Source: JAJTFW01 sp046330075 (GTDB lineage: Bacteria > Bacteroidota > Bacteroidia > AKYH767-A > OLB10). Taken from it: a stretch of DNA of 64,000 nt. Every line of letters starts with the position of its first letter. The first letter of the stretch is position 1. The notes below the pieces were generated by a model. That model made no database searches. It was not told the origin of the DNA and saw nothing but the letters and a program-made list of their open reading frames with translations. Position numbers and translations under genes: made by a program. Of this stretch, positions 18,855-27,568 are shown in pieces. The DNA lies in the NCBI GenBank assembly GCA_046330075.1, contig JAXLTL010000006.1:133886-197885 (forward strand), given 5' to 3'.

Positions 18855-20629
18855 GAAAGTTAATATGGGTGATGTTTCTGTTGTTGCCGGTGAAGGTGTT
18901 TGCTGGCGATGTTACGGTGTTTGATGTGTATTCGGGACAAGAGTGGAAGCTGGTCTCGTTTTATAAGAATGTGAAGTCCCGCCAGCCCGGAGGTAATCAC
19001 GAGGTGAGTGTGTCGTATCCGGGATTTGCCGATTCATCTCAGCAGGTCACGAAGCAGGTGAACAATTCATTGATGCGATTGGCATTAGTGGACTGGCAAT
19101 CGGATGAGGCTTACCGCGTTTTGTTGAATGAAGTGAAGAAACGCTATAATGAGTTGAACAGGAACAATCGTTCAGGCTCCCAGGGAGATCCTTACGGGAA
19201 TGATCGCATTTTTATGATGATTGAAGATATTGATCTTACGGCACTGAGTGTTTATAGAGAGGAATGTTGGCTGGTGTTGAACTTTTCAGTGACGTTCTCC
19301 GGTGATGAACGCCTGGATGTTAAAAGGTACTACAAAGCAAACTTGAAAAACGGTCGGGTTGTACAGGTCAACCTGAATGGAAATATTCCGAATGTGGATG
19401 CATTGCGTAATTTTTTAGCGCCTTTGTTTACAAGCCAGTACGTTTTGGTGACGGATAAATTGAGCGCAGCCGATAAAACACCACACCATTACGTTGACCC
19501 GGAAGATCAGCAGGAGGTTGATAGTTATTCCACAAAGGATGAAGTGAGCATCGATCGGAAAAACAATGAGACGGTGTGCAGGGATCTTTGCAAATACATT
19601 GACTTTAATGAACTGGATGTTTTTCGTCTTGGCTGGGGCGTAGTAGTGGAGTTTCAGAAAGGTACAGCATCATCCCGGGTGTATGATACGGAGTCTTTTG
19701 CCTTGTTTCTCACCGGTGCACAACAGGATTCGCTGGCACTCTTATTAAATCGTCCTGATCTGGCTGCCGATGATCGCCTGATCAAGAGTGAGTTCAAAAA
19801 GTTTAATTATTATAAACTTTCCGAGGGCTTGTCGTCGGTGCGATTTGCACCACCCGTAGAAAAGCTGGTGAGTATGCAGCCAACTGCAGATCGTCCGGTT
19901 AAAGCGGTGCGGATCGATAGCTATCAGGTGTTTGAGTCGGGGAAGGCTAATTTCAGAGGATACTTCGTGCGAACGTTTAATCGTCGTGGTTTACCGGATG
20001 CTTTTTGCTATATTAATGAAGATAAGGATACTGCCTCTTCAGAATATTATCAGTATGATCGTAACGGTAATCTGAGCGGCTCGCGTGGAATTTCGGATCG
20101 CAATAAATTCAAAACAAAAACCTGGCAATACGATGCCTCAGATAATGTGACCTTTTATCAGCAACTCGATGGAGATGACCTGTATGCCTCGTATTTCTTT
20201 TATAATGGAAATCTGTTTTATTATATTGAAGTGGATGGAAAGGAGATTCGCTATAACCGCGTGGAGAAAGTTTCATTTAAGAACCGGGAAGTGTGTTTTA
20301 AAACAGCCTGCTATGTGGTGAATGAACAACTGGTGCCTCGTTATCAGACCAGCAGAAAGTACATCAGTGAAGAGTTGCAGACCGGATTCGATGCGAAAGG
20401 CCGGCTGATGGAAACGCATGCAGAAAATGACCGCTATAATTACTATTTCAATTATGATGCGCGTGATCGCTTTATCAGTCAGGAGGTGTATGAGTATCAG
20501 CGTTTACTGACATCGGTAAAGTACTTGTATAAAGAGGATGCCGTGTTGCCGTATGAGCAACAGAAGCATTCGTATGGAAATGGTCAGGATATCTTCGAGA
20601 AGGAAGTGTACACCTGGGAGTTTTGGTGA
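18851..20629 (+). CDS. Secreted protein of unknown function coupled to the MORN-repeat gene
   Basis: I chose the ATG at 18851, which overlaps the previous stop as ATGA and begins a clean signal peptide (MRKLIWVMFLLLPVKVFAG); the upstream in-frame start at 18839 adds MVRR. The mature N-terminal part has SVSYPGF.....VTKQVNNSL and NLKNGRVVQVNLNG, which resembles the DUF3298/PdaC-like fold (inference, weak). The C-terminal part carries YD/RHS-like phrases such as YYQYDRNGNLSG and WQYDASDN. With 592 residues and no sorting domain it is probably periplasmic or outer-membrane attached. Coupling suggests it works with the MORN protein. It abuts the convergent dprA with no base between the stop codons. 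Confidence 0.75.
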   Translation: MRKLIWVMFLLLPVKVFAGDVTVFDVYSGQEWKLVSFYKNVKSRQPGGNHEVSVSYPGFADSSQQVTKQVNNSLMRLALVDWQSDEAYRVLLNEVKKRYNELNRNNRSGSQGDPYGNDRIFMMIEDIDLTALSVYREECWLVLNFSVTFSGDERLDVKRYYKANLKNGRVVQVNLNGNIPNVDALRNFLAPLFTSQYVLVTDKLSAADKTPHHYVDPEDQQEVDSYSTKDEVSIDRKNNETVCRDLCKYIDFNELDVFRLGWGVVVEFQKGTASSRVYDTESFALFLTGAQQDSLALLLNRPDLAADDRLIKSEFKKFNYYKLSEGLSSVRFAPPVEKLVSMQPTADRPVKAVRIDSYQVFESGKANFRGYFVRTFNRRGLPDAFCYINEDKDTASSEYYQYDRNGNLSGSRGISDRNKFKTKTWQYDASDNVTFYQQLDGDDLYASYFFYNGNLFYYIEVDGKEIRYNRVEKVSFKNREVCFKTACYVVNEQLVPRYQTSRKYISEELQTGFDAKGRLMETHAENDRYNYYFNYDARDRFISQEVYEYQRLLTSVKYLYKEDAVLPYEQQKHSYGNGQDIFEKEVYTWEFW

Positions 20630-21730
20630 TCAGAGTGCATAGCGTTTTCCGGGACGCAGATGAATGACTCCTTTCAGTTCAAGTTGCAACAAGGTATTCG
20701 CCAGTTTTGAAAAGGGCAGGGCAGAAGCGGCGGCGATCGCGTCAATACCGCTTTCACCTTGCGCCTGAAGTAAATCCGTGATCCGGCGTTCGTCATCACT
20801 GAGATCCACAAAGAGTTGGGTCTGCACATGCTGTTTCTTTTTTTCTTTTTCATCGTTCCAGCCCATCATCCAGATCAGGTCTTCGGCAGATGTGATGAGC
20901 CCGGCTTTGTTCTCGCGGATATAGTCGTTGCAGCCCTTGCTGTACAAATCCATGGTTCGGCCAGGCACCGCAAACACATCTCTGTTATAACCGATGGCCA
21001 GATCAGCTGTTATAAGCGCTCCTCCTTTCCCGGAGGCTTCAACAACTACAATGGCATCGCAAAGTCCGGCTACAATTCGGTTGCGTGTGGGAAAATTTTC
21101 ACGGTCGGGATTGGTGCCGGAAGGATATTCGGTGAGTAATCCGCCATGTTTTATCATCTTTCCTGCAGTGGTGCGGTGTGCATGTGGATAAATGCGGTCC
21201 ATGCCGTGCGCAGTGACACCGATCGTTTCCATGCCCGTTCGCAACGCAGCTTCGTGTGCGCAGATGTCGATGCCATAGGCGAGGCCGCTCACAATAACTG
21301 TTCCTGCATCCTTCAGTCCTTCTACCAGCTGCCGTGTCATCTCTTCTCCATACGGTGTGGCTGAGCGTGTGCCCACAATGCCAACATAGCGGTGCTGATT
21401 GAGATCGGCATTTCCCTTGTAATAAAGCATGATGGGTGCGTCAGGACATTGATTGAGTTTTTTCGGATAGGCCTCATCGGTATAAAATAGCGGCTCGACT
21501 TTATGGCGCCGGATGAATTCTATTTCTTTCTCTGCCGCTTCAATCACAGGAGTGGCAAAGGCTTTGCGGATCCGCTTCGCACCAACGCCGGGAATCTTCG
21601 CCAGCAATTGTTTTTTCTCACGAAAAACCGCTTCGGCACTTCCGCAGTGTTCATAGAGCAGGCGTGAAATAACCGGTCCTACATTGGGCAACAGGCTGAG
21701 CGCGATGCGATAAATGAGTTCGTTTTCCAT
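20630..21730 (-). CDS. dprA: DNA-processing protein DprA
   Basis: DprA binds incoming single-stranded DNA in natural transformation and loads RecA onto it, in the cytoplasm. The 366-residue protein has an N-terminal helix-hairpin-helix region (IPGVGAKRIRKAF), the central Rossmann-like DprA domain with GIVGTRSATPYG, SGLAYGIDICAHEAAL, FPTRNRIVAGLCDAIVVVEA and GGALITADLA, and a C-terminal winged helix (residues of about 305-366). All family landmarks are present and length is normal. The stop codon directly abuts that of the convergent gene at 20629. A -7 box lies upstream at 21783. Confidence 0.96.
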   Translation of the reverse strand: MENELIYRIALSLLPNVGPVISRLLYEHCGSAEAVFREKKQLLAKIPGVGAKRIRKAFATPVIEAAEKEIEFIRRHKVEPLFYTDEAYPKKLNQCPDAPIMLYYKGNADLNQHRYVGIVGTRSATPYGEEMTRQLVEGLKDAGTVIVSGLAYGIDICAHEAALRTGMETIGVTAHGMDRIYPHAHRTTAGKMIKHGGLLTEYPSGTNPDRENFPTRNRIVAGLCDAIVVVEASGKGGALITADLAIGYNRDVFAVPGRTMDLYSKGCNDYIRENKAGLITSAEDLIWMMGWNDEKEKKKQHVQTQLFVDLSDDERRITDLLQAQGESGIDAIAAASALPFSKLANTLLQLELKGVIHLRPGKRYAL

Positions 21731-21782
21731 ACGTTAAAATCACCTTCGGGATTGTGTATAAATATCACCGGCCGGGATGCGG

Positions 21783-21790
21783 CAAATTTA
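21783..21790 (-). promoter_or_regulatory. -7 box for dprA
   Basis: The minus strand reads TAAATTTG, an exact TAnnTTTG match, 52 bp before the dprA ATG. Confidence 0.5.
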
Positions 21791-21828
21791 ATTCTATTTT
21801 GCATCTTTTGGCCACCAAATGACCCCTT

Positions 21829-24168
21829 ATGAATGCCTTAACCGTTAATAAACGTTTAACTGTCCTCCATACACTTTATCTCCTGCTGTTTTGTGCCACG
21901 GCCGTTGCGCAACAAGGTACGGTGGCCGGAAAAGTAACGGATGCTGCCACAGGACAACCGCTTCCGTTTGCTACTGTGCAGGCGAAGGGAACAAGTCATG
22001 GTGCGGTTACGGATTTCAGCGGACAGTTTCGTTTTTCTTGCCCCGCCGGATCTCAGATACTGATCTGCACCTATGTTGGTTACCGTACACGCATAGAGAA
22101 CGTGCAGGTGAAAGATGCAGAAACAATACAACTCAACTTCAGTCTTGCCGCGGATGATTCCGGTGGTACGTGGAAACCGGTAGTTGTTTCAGCGGGCAGA
22201 TTAGAGCAACGGGTCGATAAAACCATCACTTCAATGGAAGTTTTACCCGTGCGGATCGTTGAGGCCAGAGCTGAGAATACCATGGAGGCGGCGATTGAAC
22301 AGGTGCCAGGCGTTACCGTCATCGACGGGCAGGCCAATATCCGCGGAGGAAGTGGTTTCAGTTATGGCGCCGGGTCAAGAGTTATGGTGATGGTAGATGA
22401 CTTACCCATGATGGCGGGAGATGCGAACGATGTGAAGTGGAGTTTTATTCCGGTAGAGCAGATGGAACAGGTGGAAGTACTGAAAGGCGCTTCCTCAGCC
22501 TTGTACGGATCGTCGGCACTCAATGGCGTGATCAATATGCGGACCGCAATGCCGGGCGACAAACCTCAGACAATTGTAAATGCCTATTCCGGAATTTATG
22601 ATACACCGGAGAAAGCGTACATGCGCTGGTGGACCGAAGAACGGTTTGTGAGCGGCGTGAATGTTTCACATCGGAGAAAGATGAAGAATCTTTCGGTAGT
22701 GGCGGGCGCTCATTACTTCGATGATGCCGGCTACCGGGCAGGCGAAACAGAACAACGGTACCGGGGAAATGTCCACCTGCGGTTTACGCCGAAGAATATC
22801 CGCGGACTAACTGCCGGCATAGCCGTAAATGCTCAACATGCGGAAGGTGGAAGCTTTCTGGTATGGGCCGATGATACAACCGGTGCATTGATTCCGCAGG
22901 CCGGTGCTGCAGGACCCAACAGCAGTACACTCAGTAAATACCGTACCGACCGGGTCACTATCGATCCGTACATCATTTATTCCCGCGGACAATGGGTGCA
23001 TAAACTCCGCACACGGTATTTCTACACCGATAACAAGAATAATACAGAACAGGGAAATAAGTCTTCACTGTACTATGCTGATTATCTCGCACAGCGCCGT
23101 GCCGGACTCTTCAATGTTTCTGTAGGTGTTACCGGCACTCTTACACGTGCCAGCGGAGATTTGTTTGATAGCCGCAAAGCTTCCAGTCTTGCATTCTACT
23201 GTCAAACCGACGGTGACCTTGGAAAACTCAATGTTACCCTAGGATTCAGGGTAGAGTCGGCCACAACGGAAGAAGTGACGCCCTCTGCCGATAAAACCTT
23301 TGACGGAAAAATTCACTCAGCCCTTGCGCGATTCGAGCCACAGCCCTTGCTTCGTGCCGGACTGAACTATGAATTGTTTAAACATACACACCTCCGTGCA
23401 TCCGCCGGACAAGGCTACCGTTTTCCGTCTATTGCAGAGCGGTTCATCCGCACGCGTGTGGGAGATATTGTTATCTACCCCAATACAAGTCTCAAACCGG
23501 AAACCGGATGGTCGGTGGAATGGGGCGTAAAGCAAGGATTGCGTGTTGGTAACTGGCGCGGTTTTGCTGATGCCTGCTATTTCATCACCGGATATGAAAA
23601 CATGATGGAATTTACCTTCGGTACCTGGGGCAATCCGCAAACAGATCCGCTCTTTGGATTAGGATTTAAGAGTGTCAACATCGGTAATGCGCGGATCGAT
23701 GGCTACGAGCTAACGCTGGCCGGAGAAGGAAAGATTGGGAATGTGAAACAAAGCATCCTCGCGGGGTATACACATATCAATCCGATACAAACCGATTTTC
23801 AGGAAAAGAGAGATACCTTGCTGAATACATCCAAAGAAAACATTCTGAAATATCGTTTTCAGAGTATGTTTAAGTTCGACATGGAAACCGAATACAAAAA
23901 ATTCTTTCTTGGCATCAGCGGACGTTATTACAGTAAAATCGAAAATATCGATAAGGCCTTCGAGTTTGCCATCGCCGGCGTGAAAGCCTATCGCGAACAA
24001 CAGGCCGAAGGCACCTGGCTCTTCGACCTGCGTGCAGGCATGCAGGCCACCAAACAACTCCGTGCATCCTTCATCATCAAAAATCTCTTCAACAAAGAAT
24101 TCATGACACGTCCTGCAGATCTTCAGTCTCCACGAACGTATAATGTATCGCTTACCTTGAAGGTTTAG
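21829..24168 (+). CDS. TonB-dependent outer-membrane receptor
   Basis: The 779-residue protein has a signal peptide (ending VAQQ), then a carboxypeptidase-like regulatory beta-sandwich (GTVAGKVTDAATGQPLPFAT ... YVGYRT), a plug domain (AIEQVPGVTVIDGQANIRGG and VEVLKGASSALYGSSALNGV) and a 22-strand barrel ending in an aromatic-rich C-terminus (RPADLQSPRTYNVSLTLKV). Such receptors take up iron chelates, vitamin B12, metals or glycans using TonB energy. No SusD partner follows, so a SusC-type glycan role is unlikely; a siderophore, cobalamin or metal is more probable, but the ligand cannot be read. The architecture resembles CirA/BtuB-like members in Bacteroidota. Confidence 0.92.
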   Translation: MNALTVNKRLTVLHTLYLLLFCATAVAQQGTVAGKVTDAATGQPLPFATVQAKGTSHGAVTDFSGQFRFSCPAGSQILICTYVGYRTRIENVQVKDAETIQLNFSLAADDSGGTWKPVVVSAGRLEQRVDKTITSMEVLPVRIVEARAENTMEAAIEQVPGVTVIDGQANIRGGSGFSYGAGSRVMVMVDDLPMMAGDANDVKWSFIPVEQMEQVEVLKGASSALYGSSALNGVINMRTAMPGDKPQTIVNAYSGIYDTPEKAYMRWWTEERFVSGVNVSHRRKMKNLSVVAGAHYFDDAGYRAGETEQRYRGNVHLRFTPKNIRGLTAGIAVNAQHAEGGSFLVWADDTTGALIPQAGAAGPNSSTLSKYRTDRVTIDPYIIYSRGQWVHKLRTRYFYTDNKNNTEQGNKSSLYYADYLAQRRAGLFNVSVGVTGTLTRASGDLFDSRKASSLAFYCQTDGDLGKLNVTLGFRVESATTEEVTPSADKTFDGKIHSALARFEPQPLLRAGLNYELFKHTHLRASAGQGYRFPSIAERFIRTRVGDIVIYPNTSLKPETGWSVEWGVKQGLRVGNWRGFADACYFITGYENMMEFTFGTWGNPQTDPLFGLGFKSVNIGNARIDGYELTLAGEGKIGNVKQSILAGYTHINPIQTDFQEKRDTLLNTSKENILKYRFQSMFKFDMETEYKKFFLGISGRYYSKIENIDKAFEFAIAGVKAYREQQAEGTWLFDLRAGMQATKQLRASFIIKNLFNKEFMTRPADLQSPRTYNVSLTLKV

Positions 24169-24181
24169 TGGGTATTCCTTA

Positions 24182-24272
24182 GGTGGCTTCGTCCGATAGC
24201 TATCGGACTTCGATCCCCCATCGGATTACATGTAGATTTACTAACCGGCGGCTTAGCGGAGCCGAAGCCACC
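24182..24272. repeat. Small element with inverted ends and internal palindromes
   Basis: The outer ends GGTGGCTTCG (24182-24191) and CGAAGCCACC (24263-24272) are exact inverted repeats. Inside is a perfect 18-bp palindrome GTCCGATAGCTATCGGAC (24191-24208) and an imperfect hairpin ACCGGCGGCTTAGCGG against GCCGAAGCCACCGGT (24245-24275). It lies in the gap between the receptor and the next gene. It may be a non-autonomous palindromic repeat or a terminator-like structure. Confidence 0.6.
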
Positions 24273-24307
24273 GGTCAATGTGCGAACCCACTGGCATCCT
24301 TCATCCC

Positions 24308-24398
24308 GCATCCCAATATCCAAAATTCTGCATTCTAAATTCTACATCCCCAATTCTACATTCTGCATTCTAAATTCTGAATTCCGCATGCTGAATTA
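24308..24398. repeat. Simple repeat of ATTCTGCATTCTAAATTC type
   Basis: The stretch between the receptor gene and 24399 repeats ATTCTGCATTCTAAATTCT and shortened forms (ATTCTACAT, ATTCTGAATTC) with a rough 7-bp rhythm. No gene is seen in 24169-24398. Confidence 0.6.
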
Positions 24399-24719
24399 AT
24401 GAAGCCTCTCATCATCATCACCCGCTACCTCCCGTATTCCGGGATTACCCTCTTCCCCTTTATTCTATTGCGGAAGAAGGACGCGCCGTTTGGTGAGGTG
24501 TTGTTGAATCATGAACGTATTCATCTCCGCCAGCAACTGGAATTATTGATTCTGCCTTTTTATATCTGGTATTTATGCTCGTATCTGTTTTATCGTCTAA
24601 AAGGGTTATCTCACAAGGCTGCCTATCGTGCGATCCCCTTCGAACGGGAAGCCTATACGCACGAGAACAACCACGGGTACCTGCAAAATCGTCCAATTTG
24701 GGCGTTTCTTCGTTCATAA
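24399..24719 (+). CDS. Small membrane protein with an HExxH motif
   Basis: The 106-residue protein has hydrophobic stretches at about 3-24 and 48-66. Between them is NHERIHLRQQLELL, in which H38-E39-R40-I41-H42 fits the zinc-binding HExxH pattern seen in M48/M56-type membrane peptidases. A downstream acidic block, IPFEREAYTHEN, could give the third ligand. It is much shorter than any known peptidase of those families. Similar small proteins are common as hypotheticals in Bacteroidota from memory. It lies 60 bp before the ABC exporter operon, which has its own promoter. Peptidase activity is inference only. Confidence 0.7.
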   Translation: MKPLIIITRYLPYSGITLFPFILLRKKDAPFGEVLLNHERIHLRQQLELLILPFYIWYLCSYLFYRLKGLSHKAAYRAIPFEREAYTHENNHGYLQNRPIWAFLRS

Positions 24720-24767
24720 GTTCATCCAAAATTCAAAATCCACGGTAGATGGCAATGTGGTTCCTTC

Positions 24768-24775
24768 TATCTTTG
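24768..24775 (+). promoter_or_regulatory. -7 box directly before the ABC exporter operon
   Basis: TATCTTTG is an exact TAnnTTTG match ending 4 nt before the ATG at 24780. The transcript should be leaderless or nearly so. Confidence 0.6.
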
Positions 24776-24779
24776 TCAC

Positions 24780-25544
24780 ATGTCGAACATGCCCATCATA
24801 GAGGTTGCTGATCTCCGTAAATCCTATGGCGATTTTCAGGCTGTGAAAGGCGTTAGTTTTCAGGTTTACGAAAGAGAAATTTTCGGACTTCTTGGTCCCA
24901 ATGGCGCCGGAAAAACCACTACCCTTGAGATCATCGAAACGTTGCGTGATAAAACTTCCGGTGAGGTAACCGTATGCGGATTAAGCATCGATCAGGATGC
25001 GAATAAGATCAAACGGATGATTGGCGTGCAGTTACAGGCAGCAGGGTATTATCCGAGTCTGACTTTGCTGGAGTTAGTCGATCTTTTTGCCGGACTCTAT
25101 AACGTTGAAGTAGATCCGATGGAGATGTTACGCAAAGTGAATCTGGAAGAAAAGGCAAGGGCGAAGTTTAAGGAGTTGAGCGGCGGACAAAAACAGCGAT
25201 TCAGTATTGCTACCACACTGATCAATCAGCCCAGTATTATTTTTCTGGATGAACCCACCACCGGATTGGATCCTCAGGCCCGCCGTAATCTCTGGGAATT
25301 GATTCGTCAGGTACGGGACTCGGGAACCACCGTGGTTATTACCACGCATTATATGGATGAAGCTGAGCAGCTCTGTGATCGTGTTGCGGTGATGGAATCA
25401 GGTCGCGTCATTGCTCTTGATTCTCCTGACAAACTGATTGATGATCTGGTCGCTACCGGTTTCGAAAGAAAAAAAGAAGTGAAAAAAGCAAACCTCGAAG
25501 ATGTGTTCCTTCATCTGACGGGACATGAATGGAAAGAAGACTGA
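24780..25544 (+). CDS. ABC-2 type transporter ATP-binding protein
   Basis: The 254-residue protein is the cytoplasmic ATPase of an ABC exporter. It shows Walker A (GPNGAGKTTT), the Q loop (GVQLQAAGYYPSLT), the signature (LSGGQKQR), Walker B (IIFLDEPTTGLD) and the H loop (VVITTHYMDEA). The C-terminal segment (KANLEDVFLHLTGHEWKED) is typical of drug/antibiotic DrrA-like or NodI-like subunits. The permease gene overlaps its 3' end by 20 bp. The substrate is not deducible; a lipid, drug or polysaccharide is possible. Confidence 0.95.
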   Translation: MSNMPIIEVADLRKSYGDFQAVKGVSFQVYEREIFGLLGPNGAGKTTTLEIIETLRDKTSGEVTVCGLSIDQDANKIKRMIGVQLQAAGYYPSLTLLELVDLFAGLYNVEVDPMEMLRKVNLEEKARAKFKELSGGQKQRFSIATTLINQPSIIFLDEPTTGLDPQARRNLWELIRQVRDSGTTVVITTHYMDEAEQLCDRVAVMESGRVIALDSPDKLIDDLVATGFERKKEVKKANLEDVFLHLTGHEWKED

Positions 25545-26655
25545 AAACGTGCAACAGTATTCACAGCTAAAAGCAATGATGGCGATCGCCAGGGCTAGTT
25601 TCCGGTCGATCATGCGCAGCCCTTCGGCTGTAGTGTTTACGCTGGCCTTTCCTTTGGTCTTTATTCTCGTTTTTGGCTTCATTAGCGGTGGTGGCGTAAG
25701 CCTGTATGTTGCTCTGGACAAAGAGAGCGATGTGAAGAACCCGCTATTCGACAGTATTGTAACAATGCACGGACTCCACATCGTTCCGGGTCTTTCTGAT
25801 GAGGTCATCGCCTCTGAATTAGAGCGTGGAAAATTTGATGCTATCCTAAAGATTGTCCGCCAGCAGCCGGATTCACTCACAGGACAACCAGCCTATGTGA
25901 TCCAGTTAACAACCGTGCAGACTTCCCGCGAAAAAGGTATCATCATCCGTTCCATGCTCGAGCATTTCGCCGACAAGGTCAATCTTCGCGCAGCCGGGAT
26001 GGCACATCAGGTGGTAGAGTTACGATCAGCCGAACAGAAAGTGAGGGAATACAAAACTATCGACTTCATTCTTCCGGGTCAGCTGGGATTCTCATTACTG
26101 AGCTCCGGTGTGTTCGGAACTGCTTTTGTTTTCTTCAATCTTCGCCAAACTCTGGTGATTAAACGATTCTTCGCTACTCCGATTCAAAAGCCTTTCATCG
26201 TGATGGGCGAGGCCATCTCCCGTCTGGTGTTTTCATTACTGGGCGCAGCCTTTCTGATCCTTCTCGGTCATTATGCCTTCGGATTTACGCTTGTTCACGG
26301 CTGGGTGACTTTCTTTGCGATGCTGGGTCTATCGGCTCTGGGTCTCATCATTTTTATGGGTTTCGGATTTGTGGTATCTGGCATCGCGAAAAGCGAGAGT
26401 ACCATTCCTCCGCTGGCCAATATCGTTACCTTGCCACAGTTTCTGTTGTCCGGTACCTTCTTCGAAATCAGCAATTTCCCTGAATGGTTGCAGCCGTTTT
26501 GCCGGATTCTGCCCCTGACGTATTTAAACGATGCAATGCGTCTGGTAGCGTATGAAGGTGCGGGATTTGAAGCATTACTGATGCCTCTGGCGGTCATTCT
26601 GGCATGGGGAGTGATCATTTATGCCGCAGCAGTGAGAGTATTCCGTTGGGAATAA
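25525..26655 (+). CDS. ABC-2 type transporter permease
   Basis: The 376-residue membrane protein pairs with the ATPase gene it overlaps. It has an N-terminal TM helix (VVFTLAFPLVFILVFGFI), a large extracytoplasmic domain of about 150 residues, and a block of five C-terminal TM helices including LGFSLLSSGVFGTAFVFFNL and the ABC-2 signature region around LSGTFFEISNFPEWLQPFCRILPLTYLNDAMR. This is the common DrrB/YadH/YhhJ layout. Start ATG 25525 lies inside the ATPase gene; a later in-frame ATG in AMMAIARASF is possible. No terminator is seen before the next gene, which has its own promoter. Confidence 0.93.
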   Translation: MNGKKTENVQQYSQLKAMMAIARASFRSIMRSPSAVVFTLAFPLVFILVFGFISGGGVSLYVALDKESDVKNPLFDSIVTMHGLHIVPGLSDEVIASELERGKFDAILKIVRQQPDSLTGQPAYVIQLTTVQTSREKGIIIRSMLEHFADKVNLRAAGMAHQVVELRSAEQKVREYKTIDFILPGQLGFSLLSSGVFGTAFVFFNLRQTLVIKRFFATPIQKPFIVMGEAISRLVFSLLGAAFLILLGHYAFGFTLVHGWVTFFAMLGLSALGLIIFMGFGFVVSGIAKSESTIPPLANIVTLPQFLLSGTFFEISNFPEWLQPFCRILPLTYLNDAMRLVAYEGAGFEALLMPLAVILAWGVIIYAAAVRVFRWE

Positions 26656-26678
26656 ATGACAGAATGACTGTATTTTTG
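26646..26678 (+). promoter_or_regulatory. Promoter of the zinc metallopeptidase gene
   Basis: TTG at 26646-26648, a 22-bp spacer and TATTTTTG at 26671-26678 (exact -7 match). The leader of about 75 nt contains a small hairpin AACGACctgGTCGTT near 26719-26735. Confidence 0.5.
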
Positions 26679-26759
26679 CACTGGCATCTGTATTGCAGTC
26701 GCTGAACCGTAAAACAAAATAACGACCTGGTCGTTTCTACACAAAACGTTGAAAAAGCT

Positions 26760-27440
26760 ATGATGGGAATTTATGTGATATCAATTGCGTTCATGCTGAT
26801 AGGCTGGCTGGTCCAGATGCAGCTGAAGAACAGATTTACGAAGTATTCGCAAACACCAATCAGCTCGAACATGAGCGGAGCGGAGATTGCAATGAAAATG
26901 TTGCGGGATAACAACATTCATGATGTAAAAGTAATTTCAGTGGAAGGTCGTCTTACCGATCACTATAACCCGCTTGATAAAACTGTTAACCTCAGTGCCG
27001 ATGTATACCATGGCCGGAATGCAGCTGCTGCCGCAGTTGCAGCGCACGAGTGCGGACACGCTGTTCAACATGCCCGTGCATACTCCATGCTTCAGCTCCG
27101 TTCAGCATTGGTACCGGTTGTCAGCTTTGCGTCCAATTGGGTACATTGGGTATTGCTGATTGGTATATTCACTGTAAACACATTCCCGAGTTTGCTGCTT
27201 ATTGGAATTACCTTATTTGCTGCAACTACTGCCTTCAGTTTCATCACGCTGCCTGTAGAGTTCGATGCCAGCAAACGTGCATTGGTTTGGCTTGAAAGTG
27301 CAAGGATTACTACCCCACAGGAACATGCCCAGTCAAAGGATGCACTCTGGTGGGCAGCAATGACCTATGTGGTTGCCGCACTGAGCGCTCTGGCTACGCT
27401 TATGTATTATGTCATGATTTACATGGGACGCCGCGATTAA
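26760..27440 (+). CDS. Membrane zinc metallopeptidase (YugP-like, PF04298)
   Basis: The 226-residue protein has a TM helix at the N-terminus (IYVISIAFMLIGWLVQM), the segment GAEIAMKMLRDNNIHDV, then LTDHYNPLDKTVNLS and the zinc motif AAHECGHAVQHA. Two or three TM helices follow (WVLLIGIFTVNTF, LLLIGITLFAATTAF) and the conserved LPVEFDASKRAL block, where the acidic residue likely gives the third zinc ligand. The C-terminal helix is MTYVVAALSALATLMYYVMI. This layout and length match the YugP family. The physiological substrate of the family is not established. A strong terminator follows. Confidence 0.92.
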   Translation: MMGIYVISIAFMLIGWLVQMQLKNRFTKYSQTPISSNMSGAEIAMKMLRDNNIHDVKVISVEGRLTDHYNPLDKTVNLSADVYHGRNAAAAAVAAHECGHAVQHARAYSMLQLRSALVPVVSFASNWVHWVLLIGIFTVNTFPSLLLIGITLFAATTAFSFITLPVEFDASKRALVWLESARITTPQEHAQSKDALWWAAMTYVVAALSALATLMYYVMIYMGRRD

Positions 27441-27460
27441 ATCTGATAACGAAACTATTT

Positions 27461-27491
27461 AGGCCATTTTCGAAGGAGAATGGCCTTTTTT
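27461..27491 (+). terminator. Intrinsic terminator after the metallopeptidase gene
   Basis: AGGCCATT-TTC and GAGAATGGCCT form a stem followed by TTTTTT, 20 bp after the stop codon at 27440. Confidence 0.85.
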
Positions 27492-27556
27492 CATATTTAT
27501 AATCACTGAACTTAGGGTACTGATGAAAATCAACGGAGTCGCAACTCTCAATTTAT

Positions 27557-27564
27557 TATTTTCG
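27557..27564 (+). promoter_or_regulatory. -7 box directly before the tryptophan dioxygenase gene
   Basis: TATTTTCG fits TAnnTTTG with one T/C change and ends 4 nt before the ATG at 27569, again implying a leaderless message. Confidence 0.5.
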
Positions 27565-27568
27565 CTTC

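Noticed and set aside
21829..24168. SusC-type glycan importer
   Set aside because: No SusD gene follows, and the length is shorter than SusC-type receptors.
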